IMG/VR virus record: IMGVR_UViG_3300031963_000707
Location: 1-28,889 of that record
Length of the DNA: 28,889 nt
Source: a virus
Strand: one strand, 5' to 3'
Part shown: one piece after another, positions 22,158-27,551 of the stretch
How the letters are laid out: every line of letters begins with the position of its first letter
Numbering within the stretch: the first letter of the stretch is position 1
Notes under the pieces: model-generated
Told to the model about the DNA's origin: nothing
What the model saw: the letters and a program-made list of their open reading frames with translations, nothing else
Database searches by the model: none
Made by a program: the position numbers and the translations under genes

Positions 22158-22496
22158 GTGTTGTGCCCAGCTTGCACCGGCAAATACAGCCGGCCCAGCA
22201 AAACATTCCGCGACGCCCCCGACTCATTTCTGCGCTTTCGCGACTGCAAACACTGCGGTCACCGCTGGTGGACGATTGAAATCCTCGCGCCGAAAGACGC
22301 GATCCAGTGGATGGCGCGGGATCAGCCGGTGCGGCGTCCTAATTATCAACGAATCCGCTTTTCCAACAATGAAAGTAACTCTGGTGCATCGAACCGATGG
22401 CGCCGAGGCGCTTACGGCTTACATGGCACGAGTAAGCAACCCGGACAATCAGGACAATCAGGAGACGGCTCCCCGCCTGATTCGATACCTGATTGA
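22158..22496 (+). CDS. zinc-ribbon protein, NrdR-like, overlapping thyX
   Basis: The first 75 of 112 residues look functional: C-P-A-C near residue 3 and C-K-H-C-G-H-R-W near residue 30 form a zinc ribbon like that of NrdR. It starts with GTG at 22158. The last 42 codons overlap the start of thyX in another frame and are low-complexity (G-Q-S-G-Q-S-G-D-G), so this tail may be tolerated rather than selected. A second stand-alone ribbon is at 11341. Confidence 0.6.
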   Translation: MLCPACTGKYSRPSKTFRDAPDSFLRFRDCKHCGHRWWTIEILAPKDAIQWMARDQPVRRPNYQRIRFSNNESNSGASNRWRRGAYGLHGTSKQPGQSGQSGDGSPPDSIPD

Positions 22497-23004
22497 GCAC
22501 CAGCACTGGAGCCCGTTTGAGATGTGCTCTCTCTGCGTGAAGATTGAGACGGAGCGGGACATTGCAGCGCAACTGCTGCGTCACCGGAGCTTCTCCTTCC
22601 AGGAGTTCAGCACCCGCTACGCGCGCACATCCATCGCCGAAATTCCTCGTTTCAGGCGCCAGGACACCCAGAACCGCCAGAACTCTTTCGATGACTACAG
22701 CGAGGAGGATCAGGCGCAGCTAGAGCGGGACGCCGGTGCGGTCATCACCAAGGCGTATGGGCTCTATTACGCGATGGTGGAAAACGGGGTGGCGCGGGAG
22801 ACGGCGCGGCGCATCCTGCCGATGTGTACGCCCACTGTGCTCTACATGCACGGCACGCTGCGCTCGTGGATTCATTACATCCAGGTGCGCACGGACGCCG
22901 GTACGCAACTGGAGCACCGCGAGATTGCGGAGCAGTGCAAACAGGTGTTCTGCCGTGAGTTCCCCGGCATTGGCGAGGCGGCGTTTGGCGTAGGGGCGGA
23001 GTGA
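22369..23004 (+). CDS. thyX: flavin-dependent thymidylate synthase
   Basis: A 211-residue enzyme from the ATG at 22369, where ThyX similarity begins; the frame upstream is unrelated. The signature R-H-R-x-x-S-x-Q-E-x-S-x-R-Y occupies residues 71-84 (RHRSFSFQEFSTRY), and a C-terminal R-T-D-A-G-T-Q-L-E-H-R-E-I segment matches the substrate-binding part. It methylates dUMP to dTMP with methylene-tetrahydrofolate and FAD and is common in cyanophages, where it raises thymidine supply for replication. The start overlaps the preceding zinc-ribbon gene by 128 bp; its stop overlaps the next gene. Confidence 0.92.
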   Translation: MKVTLVHRTDGAEALTAYMARVSNPDNQDNQETAPRLIRYLIEHQHWSPFEMCSLCVKIETERDIAAQLLRHRSFSFQEFSTRYARTSIAEIPRFRRQDTQNRQNSFDDYSEEDQAQLERDAGAVITKAYGLYYAMVENGVARETARRILPMCTPTVLYMHGTLRSWIHYIQVRTDAGTQLEHREIAEQCKQVFCREFPGIGEAAFGVGAE

Positions 23005-23198
23005 GCACTGCGCCTTTTCACAGCGCACTGGCGCTGGGCGGTGTGCCGGAGCTGTTGCTGGAGGTGGTGGAGCAGGGGCAGCGGTTCGCCGCCGCGCAGC
23101 ACCCAGCCGTGGACAACCGCTCCCTCTATGCCTTTCTCGCAGAACTGCAGTACAGCGTTCGCTCTTCGGAAACCTTGACTAATGCAAACTCACAATGA
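23001..23198 (+). CDS. small hypothetical protein between thyX and the sigma factor
   Basis: A 65-residue protein from the GTG at 23001, overlapping the thyX stop, and ending over the sigma ATG (ATGA). The sequence [20 protein letters not shown] then [15 protein letters not shown] is helical. The double coupling makes it likely to be translated and sets sigma translation. Function unknown. Confidence 0.55.
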   Translation: MSTAPFHSALALGGVPELLLEVVEQGQRFAAAQHPAVDNRSLYAFLAELQYSVRSSETLTNANSQ

Positions 23199-24208
23199 GA
23201 ATTGATCACAGCTTTTCTGATTTCCTAAACGAGATCGCTCGTTACCCTCTGCTTACCGTTACTCAGGAGGTACTTCTGGGCCGGCAGGTGCAGCGCTTGA
23301 CGCAGCTGCGCGAGAAGGAGGCGGCAGGGGGTCGGCTCACCAAGGCGGAGGCGCGCGAAGTGCGCTTGGGTGAGAGGGCCAAGCAGCAGATGGTGAACTG
23401 CAATTTGCGCATGGTGGTCTCCATCGCCAAGAAGTACCTCAAGCGCGTCAACCACCTGACGATGCTTGACCTCATCCAGGAGGGCACGATTGGGTTGATG
23501 CGGGGGGTCGAGAAGTTTGACCCCGCGCGGGGCTACAAGTTCTCGACCTACGCCTACTGGTGGATTCGGCAGGGGATGAACCGGGCTGTGAATCAGCAGG
23601 ACGCGGCGATTCGGCTGCCGCACCACGTCGCTGAGAAGGTGCCCAAGCTCAAGTACACCATGCAGCAGCTGTCGCAGCAGCTGGGGCGGACGCCCAGCAA
23701 GCAGGAGCTGGCGGATGCGATGGGGATGTCGGTGGAGCAGATGTGGATGATTTTTGAGCGCACGGCTGCGCCGACGTCGCTGGATGCGTCGTGCGTGGAC
23801 GATGGCAACCCGCTCATCGACTTGATCCCAGACCCCAGCTACCTGGACGACGACGCCATCTTTTTGATTGATGACCGCTGGCGTCTGGAAGCCTGCTTGG
23901 CACGACTGTCTGAGCGTGAGCGCTACGTGCTTGAACACCGCCACGAGCTGACTGGTAAGGCGCCTGTGGCGTATCAGGTGTTGGCCCAGGACCTCGGGGT
24001 GTCGAGGGAGCGGGTGCGGCAGATTGAGATCAGGGCGCTGCGCACGCTGCGGCTGTACATGAGCTCGGTGTCGCCCTTAGCCGATGCCAAGGTCCTCGCA
24101 GACCTCGCGGGCCATGGAGAGAAAAGCGCTGACCTCGCTGGGCTCCGCATGAGCGCCAAGGAACAGGACAAGCTCCAGCTCGCCAATGCGACCCACCGCG
24201 TTCGCTAA
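23195..24208 (+). CDS. RpoD-family sigma factor, cyanobacterial group-2-like
   Basis: A 337-residue protein. Region 1.2 is [13 protein letters not shown]; region 2 is nearly canonical ([58 protein letters not shown]); region 3 follows at [13 protein letters not shown]; region 4.2 is [20 protein letters not shown]. Region 4.1/4.2 has diverged ([20 protein letters not shown] replaces the usual F-G-L ... T-L-E-E-I-G). It would bind host core RNA polymerase and redirect it. The last 50 residues lie beyond the sigma fold and are antisense to the gene at 24077. It ends a run of overlapping genes, so it is likely expressed with thyX. It is the natural candidate to read the repeated GGCAACTTAG element. 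Confidence 0.9.
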   Translation: MRIDHSFSDFLNEIARYPLLTVTQEVLLGRQVQRLTQLREKEAAGGRLTKAEAREVRLGERAKQQMVNCNLRMVVSIAKKYLKRVNHLTMLDLIQEGTIGLMRGVEKFDPARGYKFSTYAYWWIRQGMNRAVNQQDAAIRLPHHVAEKVPKLKYTMQQLSQQLGRTPSKQELADAMGMSVEQMWMIFERTAAPTSLDASCVDDGNPLIDLIPDPSYLDDDAIFLIDDRWRLEACLARLSERERYVLEHRHELTGKAPVAYQVLAQDLGVSRERVRQIEIRALRTLRLYMSSVSPLADAKVLADLAGHGEKSADLAGLRMSAKEQDKLQLANATHRVR

Positions 24209-24379
24209 GAGTTGTTGCTGGTGGTAGTTGCTGCGCATCAGGGAGGCGCACAGGGCTCGGACCTTGTCCATGTCTGGGTGCCCTGAAACCTCCCTGATCG
24301 CCTGCTCCAGCTTCAGCTCCTCCGTCAAAGGGATGCTGTACGCCATCCAGCTGGTGGGTCTGCTTTCGCCGTCGCTCAT
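24077..24379 (-). CDS. conserved cyanobacterial hypothetical protein, convergent with the sigma gene
   Basis: A 100-residue protein starting [20 protein letters not shown]. The core [20 protein letters not shown], then [28 protein letters not shown] resembles a short hypothetical protein I recall from picocyanobacteria. The 3' end overlaps the sigma gene tail by 132 bp. The ATG at 24379 is 41 bp from a divergent ORF. Function unknown. Confidence 0.65.
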   Translation of the reverse strand: MSDGESRPTSWMAYSIPLTEELKLEQAIREVSGHPDMDKVRALCASLMRSNYHQQQLLANAVGRIGELELVLFLGAHAEPSEVSAFLSMAREVCEDLGIG

Positions 24380-24420
24380 AGCAACCTAGGCGTACACAAC
24401 ATGCTAGCGAGCGGTTACAT

Positions 24421-24624
24421 ATGGAGCCCTTTATGCGGCGCATGGTGGAGCCCAACGGCCAGGTCTGGTGGGTGGTCGAGGGCCTTGGAATGGCCTTTGC
24501 TCATCGTCAACGCTGGCAAGCAGAAGTGAAGCTGCACTATCTCCAAAGCAGCGTGGGTGCATCCACAGCCATAGATCCGCTTCCCGGTCAGGGCTCCAGT
24601 CCGGCTGGAGCCGAAACCAACTGA
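24421..24624 (+). CDS. small hypothetical protein antisense to the HNH gene
   Basis: A 67-residue frame starting MEPFMRRMVEPNGQVWWVVE. The first 45 residues (V-x-P-N-G-x-V-W-W-V-V-E-G-L-G-M-A-F-A, then QRWQAEVKLHYLQ) read like a real small protein of the type seen in cyanobacterial and cyanophage genomes; the last 20 look like readthrough. It overlaps the HNH gene by about 190 bp on the other strand, so one of the two tails is probably non-functional. Confidence 0.4.
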   Translation: MEPFMRRMVEPNGQVWWVVEGLGMAFAHRQRWQAEVKLHYLQSSVGASTAIDPLPGQGSSPAGAETN

Positions 24625-24853
24625 ACACTTCGCTGCTGCCTTTGCGCCGGTTGCAGTCGGAGCAGGCGGGGGCCAGGTTTTGGGTGGTGGTGTCGCCTCC
24701 GCGGCTGCGGGGTTTGATGTGGTCGAGGGTTGTGGCGCCGGCACAGCCGCAGTAGGCGCAACGGCCGCGCCACGCCTCGAAGATGTGGCTGCGAAAGCGC
24801 CGCTTGGCGTCACGCTTGTGCAGCAGGTGTGTTTCCGTTATCCCGTGATCCAC
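24431..24853 (-). CDS. HNH endonuclease
   Basis: From the GTG at 24853 the product is 140 residues. The HNH/zinc core is GRCAYCGCAGATTLDHIKPR, then SRGGDTTTQNLAPACSDCNRR: C-x-x-C, D-H catalytic pair, N-L, and C-x-x-C-N-R. A following FSWFRLQPDWSPDREADL segment is common in phage HNH proteins. The upstream part of the longest frame (to 24973) is antisense-like and was dropped. It overlaps the 71-aa gene upstream by 44 bp. Homing-type or packaging-associated HNH activity are both possible; there is no sign of an intron host gene here. Confidence 0.75.
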   Translation of the reverse strand: MDHGITETHLLHKRDAKRRFRSHIFEAWRGRCAYCGCAGATTLDHIKPRSRGGDTTTQNLAPACSDCNRRKGSSEVFSWFRLQPDWSPDREADLWLWMHPRCFGDSAASLLLASVDDEQRPFQGPRPPTRPGRWAPPCAA

Positions 24854-25025
24854 TGGAGGTGATCGGCGGAAGGGGGCAAGGGATGACCTCAAGCCGGAGG
24901 AGGTGGTCTTCCGAGTAGGCGAGCTCTGCGCATTGGGCGTAGACGTTGTTGGCGACGCCCTCGGAATCCTCAACTGATTCGACGACGATCTGGAGCCGAA
25001 CGTCGACGATGTACTGCTGTTTCAT
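24810..25025 (-). CDS. small hypothetical protein coupled to the endolysin
   Basis: A 71-residue protein. The first 50 residues MKQQYIVDVRLQIVVESVED, then EGVANNVYAQCAELAYSEDH alternate beta and helix; the tail is Pro/Ser/Gly-rich. Its ATG overlaps the endolysin stop (ATGA), so it is expressed as part of the lysis region. No family recognised. Confidence 0.6.
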   Translation of the reverse strand: MKQQYIVDVRLQIVVESVEDSEGVANNVYAQCAELAYSEDHLLRLEVIPCPLPPITSSGSRDNGNTPAAQA

Positions 25026-26161
25026 GGGTCGGCAAGGATGGCCCAGCCGGTGTCTGGGCCTTCAACCATCCAGCGGGGACCCCAGTTCTTGCGGCTGTAT
25101 GCGAGCCCGCTGCCGCGGCTGCTGAGGTACACGCCTTCCACTACGTCCATGTCTCCGAATGGGTCGTGGACGATGACGGCGCTCTTCGTGTAGCCGATCA
25201 CCGTGAGCCAGTGGCCGCCCCCTGCGGGGTTGGAGCTGGGGCCGTGGTGCAGGAAGCCGCAGGGCACGGGGACGCCTCGGTTGATTTGGCGCTCGAGGTC
25301 GCTCCAGTTGGCGTCCTGGGTGAACTTGGCGCGGATGCCGAAGCTTCGCAGCGCCCGGAGCTGGGCGGTGGCGTCAGTTGTGTCGCCGAACTGCTGAACG
25401 CGCTTCAGGTACTGGTCGTCGGCGTCGAGGCCAGTGATGGCGCCCGGGCGCAGGGCGGCGACGAGCATGGCGCAGCTGCTGCTAAAGCACATCCGCATCG
25501 CTTGGCCCGGCAGGCCGCTGTCGCGCTGGCTGTAGTAGGGGACGCGCAGGGGGTTGGGGAACGGCGTTGGCGCGGGGAGTTTGCTTACTGGGGCGTGCTC
25601 GTTCATCAACGCGATGAGCTTCTGCGCGTAGCTGGGGTCGGTTGCGTACCCCTCGCGCACCAGCGCCCGTGCGGCATCGTCGCGCGTCTTCTCGCGGTTG
25701 ACGCCCTTGTAGTTCTTGTAGTCCCTGTACCAGCGGTCGACGAGGTACTGGACGGCAGTGGCGAGGTTGGGGAAGTTGAGGAACGAGTCGGTGATCGTGA
25801 TCCACTCGCCGTTCACGAACTCACGGGTTTCGCTGCTGGTGCCGGCGCCCTTGAGGCCGAAGGGGTTGTTGCTGCCGCCTGGCATGTGCTTGCCAAAACC
25901 GCTCTCGAGCGCCCATTGCGCTGCAACGAGCTCAGGAAAGGTGGCGCCGGCGGTTCGCGCAGCGGTGAGGACGCCGTCCCAGCTGTTCTCCACCGCGATG
26001 CCTGGCTTGTAGCCGGGGGTGGCGCGGAACAGCAGCGCGAACTCGTTGAGTTGGTCGCGGGTTAGGGCGCTTTCAAGCCAGTTCCACGCTGCGAGCTGGT
26101 GGGGTTCGTTCTTGGTGAACTTGACCGCGTCAACCAGGCGGATGGGGCGCTGGGGGCTCAT
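25022..26161 (-). CDS. two-domain endolysin: glucosaminidase plus C39-like peptidase
   Basis: From the ATG at 26161 the product is 379 residues (a GTG at 26227 would add 22 Pro/Arg-rich residues). The N-terminal half has a glucosaminidase (FlgJ/LytG-like) core: AAQWALESGFGKHMPGGSNN with the catalytic Glu in W-A-L-E-S-G, then NPFGLKG and LNFPNLATAVQYLVDRWYRD. The C-terminal half is a papain-like C39 fold: VPYYSQRDS, a candidate nucleophile in MCFSSSCAM, His in GGGHWLTVIGY and Asp in VHDPFGD. One enzyme would cut glycan strands and the other peptide cross-links. It is flanked by holin-like genes. No signal peptide. Confidence 0.8.
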   Translation of the reverse strand: MSPQRPIRLVDAVKFTKNEPHQLAAWNWLESALTRDQLNEFALLFRATPGYKPGIAVENSWDGVLTAARTAGATFPELVAAQWALESGFGKHMPGGSNNPFGLKGAGTSSETREFVNGEWITITDSFLNFPNLATAVQYLVDRWYRDYKNYKGVNREKTRDDAARALVREGYATDPSYAQKLIALMNEHAPVSKLPAPTPFPNPLRVPYYSQRDSGLPGQAMRMCFSSSCAMLVAALRPGAITGLDADDQYLKRVQQFGDTTDATAQLRALRSFGIRAKFTQDANWSDLERQINRGVPVPCGFLHHGPSSNPAGGGHWLTVIGYTKSAVIVHDPFGDMDVVEGVYLSSRGSGLAYSRKNWGPRWMVEGPDTGWAILADP

Positions 26162-26342
26162 TCGGGTCGCAGCCGGGAGGCGTCGGGGGCGTACCCCTGG
26201 GGTGGGGTGCGGCGAGCTGGGCGTCACTGCCGCGGAAGAAGAGGTCCGCGTTTCGGGTGATCCAGTCGCCGCTTGTGTGCTCTAAGAGCGCTCGGGCTAT
26301 GGGGGTGTGGTTGAGGCTGGGGCGGTAGAACCGCGCGCTCAC
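26130..26342 (-). CDS. small hypothetical protein upstream of the endolysin
   Basis: A 70-residue frame from the GTG at 26342, which overlaps the stop of the small membrane protein gene as GTGA. The first 45 residues (MSARFYRPSLNHTPIARALL, then EHTSGDWITRNADLFF) look protein-like; the last 25 are Pro-rich and overlap the endolysin start. The coupling argues that it is translated. Function unknown. Confidence 0.5.
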   Translation of the reverse strand: MSARFYRPSLNHTPIARALLEHTSGDWITRNADLFFRGSDAQLAAPHPRGTPPTPPGCDPNEPPAPHPPG

Positions 26343-26485
26343 CTGCGGTTACGGCTGCTGTAGGGGAAGACCTCGCGCAGGATCTTCACCACCTCATGCA
26401 CGATTCCGTTGCCGGCGAGGGGGGTGAAGGGGAGCACTTCGCTGATGACGAGCAGCGTGAGCGCAATGATTGCGGTGGTCTCCAT
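26339..26485 (-). CDS. short membrane protein, holin candidate
   Basis: A 48-residue protein: METTAIIALTLLVISEVLPF, then TPLAGNGIVHEVVKILREVF and a basic end YSSRNRR. One hydrophobic helix at the N-terminus, then an amphipathic helix. The form and the place before the endolysin fit a holin or lysis helper; similar tiny proteins with L-P-F-x-P and N-G-I/V occur in cyanophages as far as I recall. GGCAACTTAG lies 19 nt before its ATG. It overlaps the next gene by 4 bp. Confidence 0.6.
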   Translation of the reverse strand: METTAIIALTLLVISEVLPFTPLAGNGIVHEVVKILREVFPYSSRNRR

Positions 26486-26504
26486 AGGGGAGCCTGCGGT
26501 TCAG

Positions 26505-26514
26505 CTAAGTTGCC
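26505..26514 (-). promoter_or_regulatory. GGCAACTTAG element before the holin candidate
   Basis: Exact copy, sense orientation, 19 nt before the ATG at 26485 and 4 nt after the TGA of the preceding gene. Confidence 0.6.
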
Positions 26515-26518
26515 GCCG

Positions 26519-26761
26519 TCAACGGTCTTGCATCTCAAGCGCGCGGACCCGGCGGTCGATGTCGTTCAGCCGTTCCTTGGAATCGTTTTTGAGCTCCCGC
26601 ACGTCCTCAAGGACGGTGGTGAGCCCTGTCTCGATCTTGGTGACTTGAAGGAAGAGGCCGCATAGGCCCAAGACCGCGGCAACCAGCAGCGCGGGAACCG
26701 CTTGGGCTACCCAGGGCGCGCTTTCTGCGGGGGCCGGGGCGTGAAACTCCTCTTCAGTCAC
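26519..26761 (-). CDS. membrane-anchored coiled-coil protein, holin/spanin-like
   Basis: An 80-residue protein. A short acidic N-terminus is followed by one membrane helix (VPALLVAAVLGLCGLFLQV) and a C-terminal coiled coil (IETGLTTVLEDVRELKNDSK then RLNDIDRRVRALE). This layout is common for phage lysis proteins of the holin-associated or inner-spanin kind, and it lies just before the other lysis genes. GTG start at 26761, with GGCAACTTAG 24 nt upstream. Confidence 0.65.
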   Translation of the reverse strand: MTEEEFHAPAPAESAPWVAQAVPALLVAAVLGLCGLFLQVTKIETGLTTVLEDVRELKNDSKERLNDIDRRVRALEMQDR

Positions 26762-26785
26762 CGCACGGGGGTGGGGGCGCTCGGC

Positions 26786-26795
26786 CTAAGTTGCC
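26786..26795 (-). promoter_or_regulatory. GGCAACTTAG element before the coiled-coil membrane protein
   Basis: Exact copy, sense orientation, 24 nt before the GTG at 26761. The hairpin at 26810-26835 is just upstream. Confidence 0.6.
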
Positions 26796-27087
26796 CCCGC
26801 TAAGATTCGCGCCTAGTCGTTTTTACGTCTAGGCGATACCGCAGCGGCCGGCTGTGGCAAGGCCAGTGGTGCGTGAGCCCTGGTCACCGGCCAACCTATT
26901 CAGCACGCAGAGCAGCCGTAAAACCGCTGTGCCGCAAAGGGTTTCAGGTATTGGCGTTGACAATGCTGTTGCCAATACTTGGAGTTGATGGCCCAAGCGT
27001 GAGACGCCTCAAGGACGCACAGAGGCTTGGGCTCTATCGGCCCGATGCCGAAGCAGAGCGGGAACTAGAGCACAGTAGTCGGCGAGA
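26796..27087. other. about 290-bp gap with secondary structure and a doubtful plus-strand ORF
   Basis: No minus-strand gene. It holds the hairpin at 26810-26835, a GGCCGG...CCGGCC pairing near 26844-26890, and the perfect inverted repeat GTATTGGC / GCCAATAC at 26948-26955 and 26971-26978, whose spacer contains TTGACA. A plus-strand frame of 72 codons (26873-27091, GTG start) has codon choice unlike the rest of the window (GCA, GTA, AAA). Its C-terminal part (VRRLKDAQRLGLYRPDAEAE) could be a small protein. A regulatory RNA is an alternative. Confidence 0.4.
26810..26835. repeat. hairpin CGCCTAGTCG / CGTCTAGGCG
   Basis: Ten-base arms with one T-T mismatch around the loop TTTTTA. No T-run follows on either strand. 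It could end transcripts weakly, act as an operator, or insulate the lysis genes from upstream transcription. Confidence 0.45.
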
Positions 27088-27423
27088 CTAAGCAGCTGCA
27101 GGTGCTGCACTCCAGGGCAACCCTTGCGCGACTTTGGGCGCACGCTGGTCCTCGATTTGCTGCGAGAGTGCCTGGTGGATCTCTTCCACCTTTTCCTCGC
27201 CGAACTTGGCCTGCACCCAGCTCACCACTTCCGCCTCAGTGACGTTGGCGAAGGGGATCATGTTGTCCGGGTCAGCAGGATCGAGGCCCAGGCTGCCGTA
27301 GGCCGAGCTGGCGTACACCTCGTCTTCACTGCGAGCAGAGACGGTGTAATGCACCGTCTGGATCTCGCCGGTGGCAGCGAGGCGTTCGAGTTGGGCGATG
27401 TTCCAGGTGTAGGTGTCAGCCAT
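27088..27423 (-). CDS. DUF7936-like cyanophage protein
   Basis: A 111-residue protein. The start MADTYTWNIAQLER, then a T-V-H-Y-T-V-S-A strand, G-S-L-G-L, I-P-F-A-N-V-T-E-A-E-V-V-S-W-V and a final Gln-rich helix with K-V-A-Q-G-L-P-W match a short protein I know from many cyanophages near tail-fibre genes (DUF7936). Function is not established; a fibre-associated or virion role is possible. It follows the tail fibre after 128 bp containing two palindromes. Confidence 0.75.
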   Translation of the reverse strand: MADTYTWNIAQLERLAATGEIQTVHYTVSARSEDEVYASSAYGSLGLDPADPDNMIPFANVTEAEVVSWVQAKFGEEKVEEIHQALSQQIEDQRAPKVAQGLPWSAAPAAA

Positions 27424-27458
27424 GGGTGTAGTGGCGGTGCCTTAAGGCTAAGAGTGGT

Positions 27459-27483
27459 GCAACCTGTTGAACAGGCCGGTTGC
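27459..27483. repeat. nested palindrome CCTGTTGAACAGG inside GCAAC / GTTGC
   Basis: A perfect 6-1-6 palindrome at 27463-27475 enclosed by GCAAC (27459-27463) and GTTGC (27479-27483). It lies between the tail fibre and the DUF7936-like gene and may be an operator or an RNA hairpin. Confidence 0.4.
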
Positions 27484-27508
27484 CCGCCTAGTGACGTGAA
27501 CTGGCCAA

Positions 27509-27533
27509 CTTCAAATTTGAGTCAAATTAGAAG
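27509..27533. repeat. 25-bp AT-rich palindrome after the tail fibre gene
   Basis: Arms CTTCAAATTTGA and TCAAATTAGAAG match at 11 of 12 positions around one central G; the inner 15 bp AATTTGAGTCAAATT is perfect. It is 19 nt after the tail-fibre stop. It resembles a dimeric regulator site more than a GC-rich terminator, though it could fold as a weak one. Confidence 0.5.
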
Positions 27534-27551
27534 GTGACTAGAGAGTAGGTC

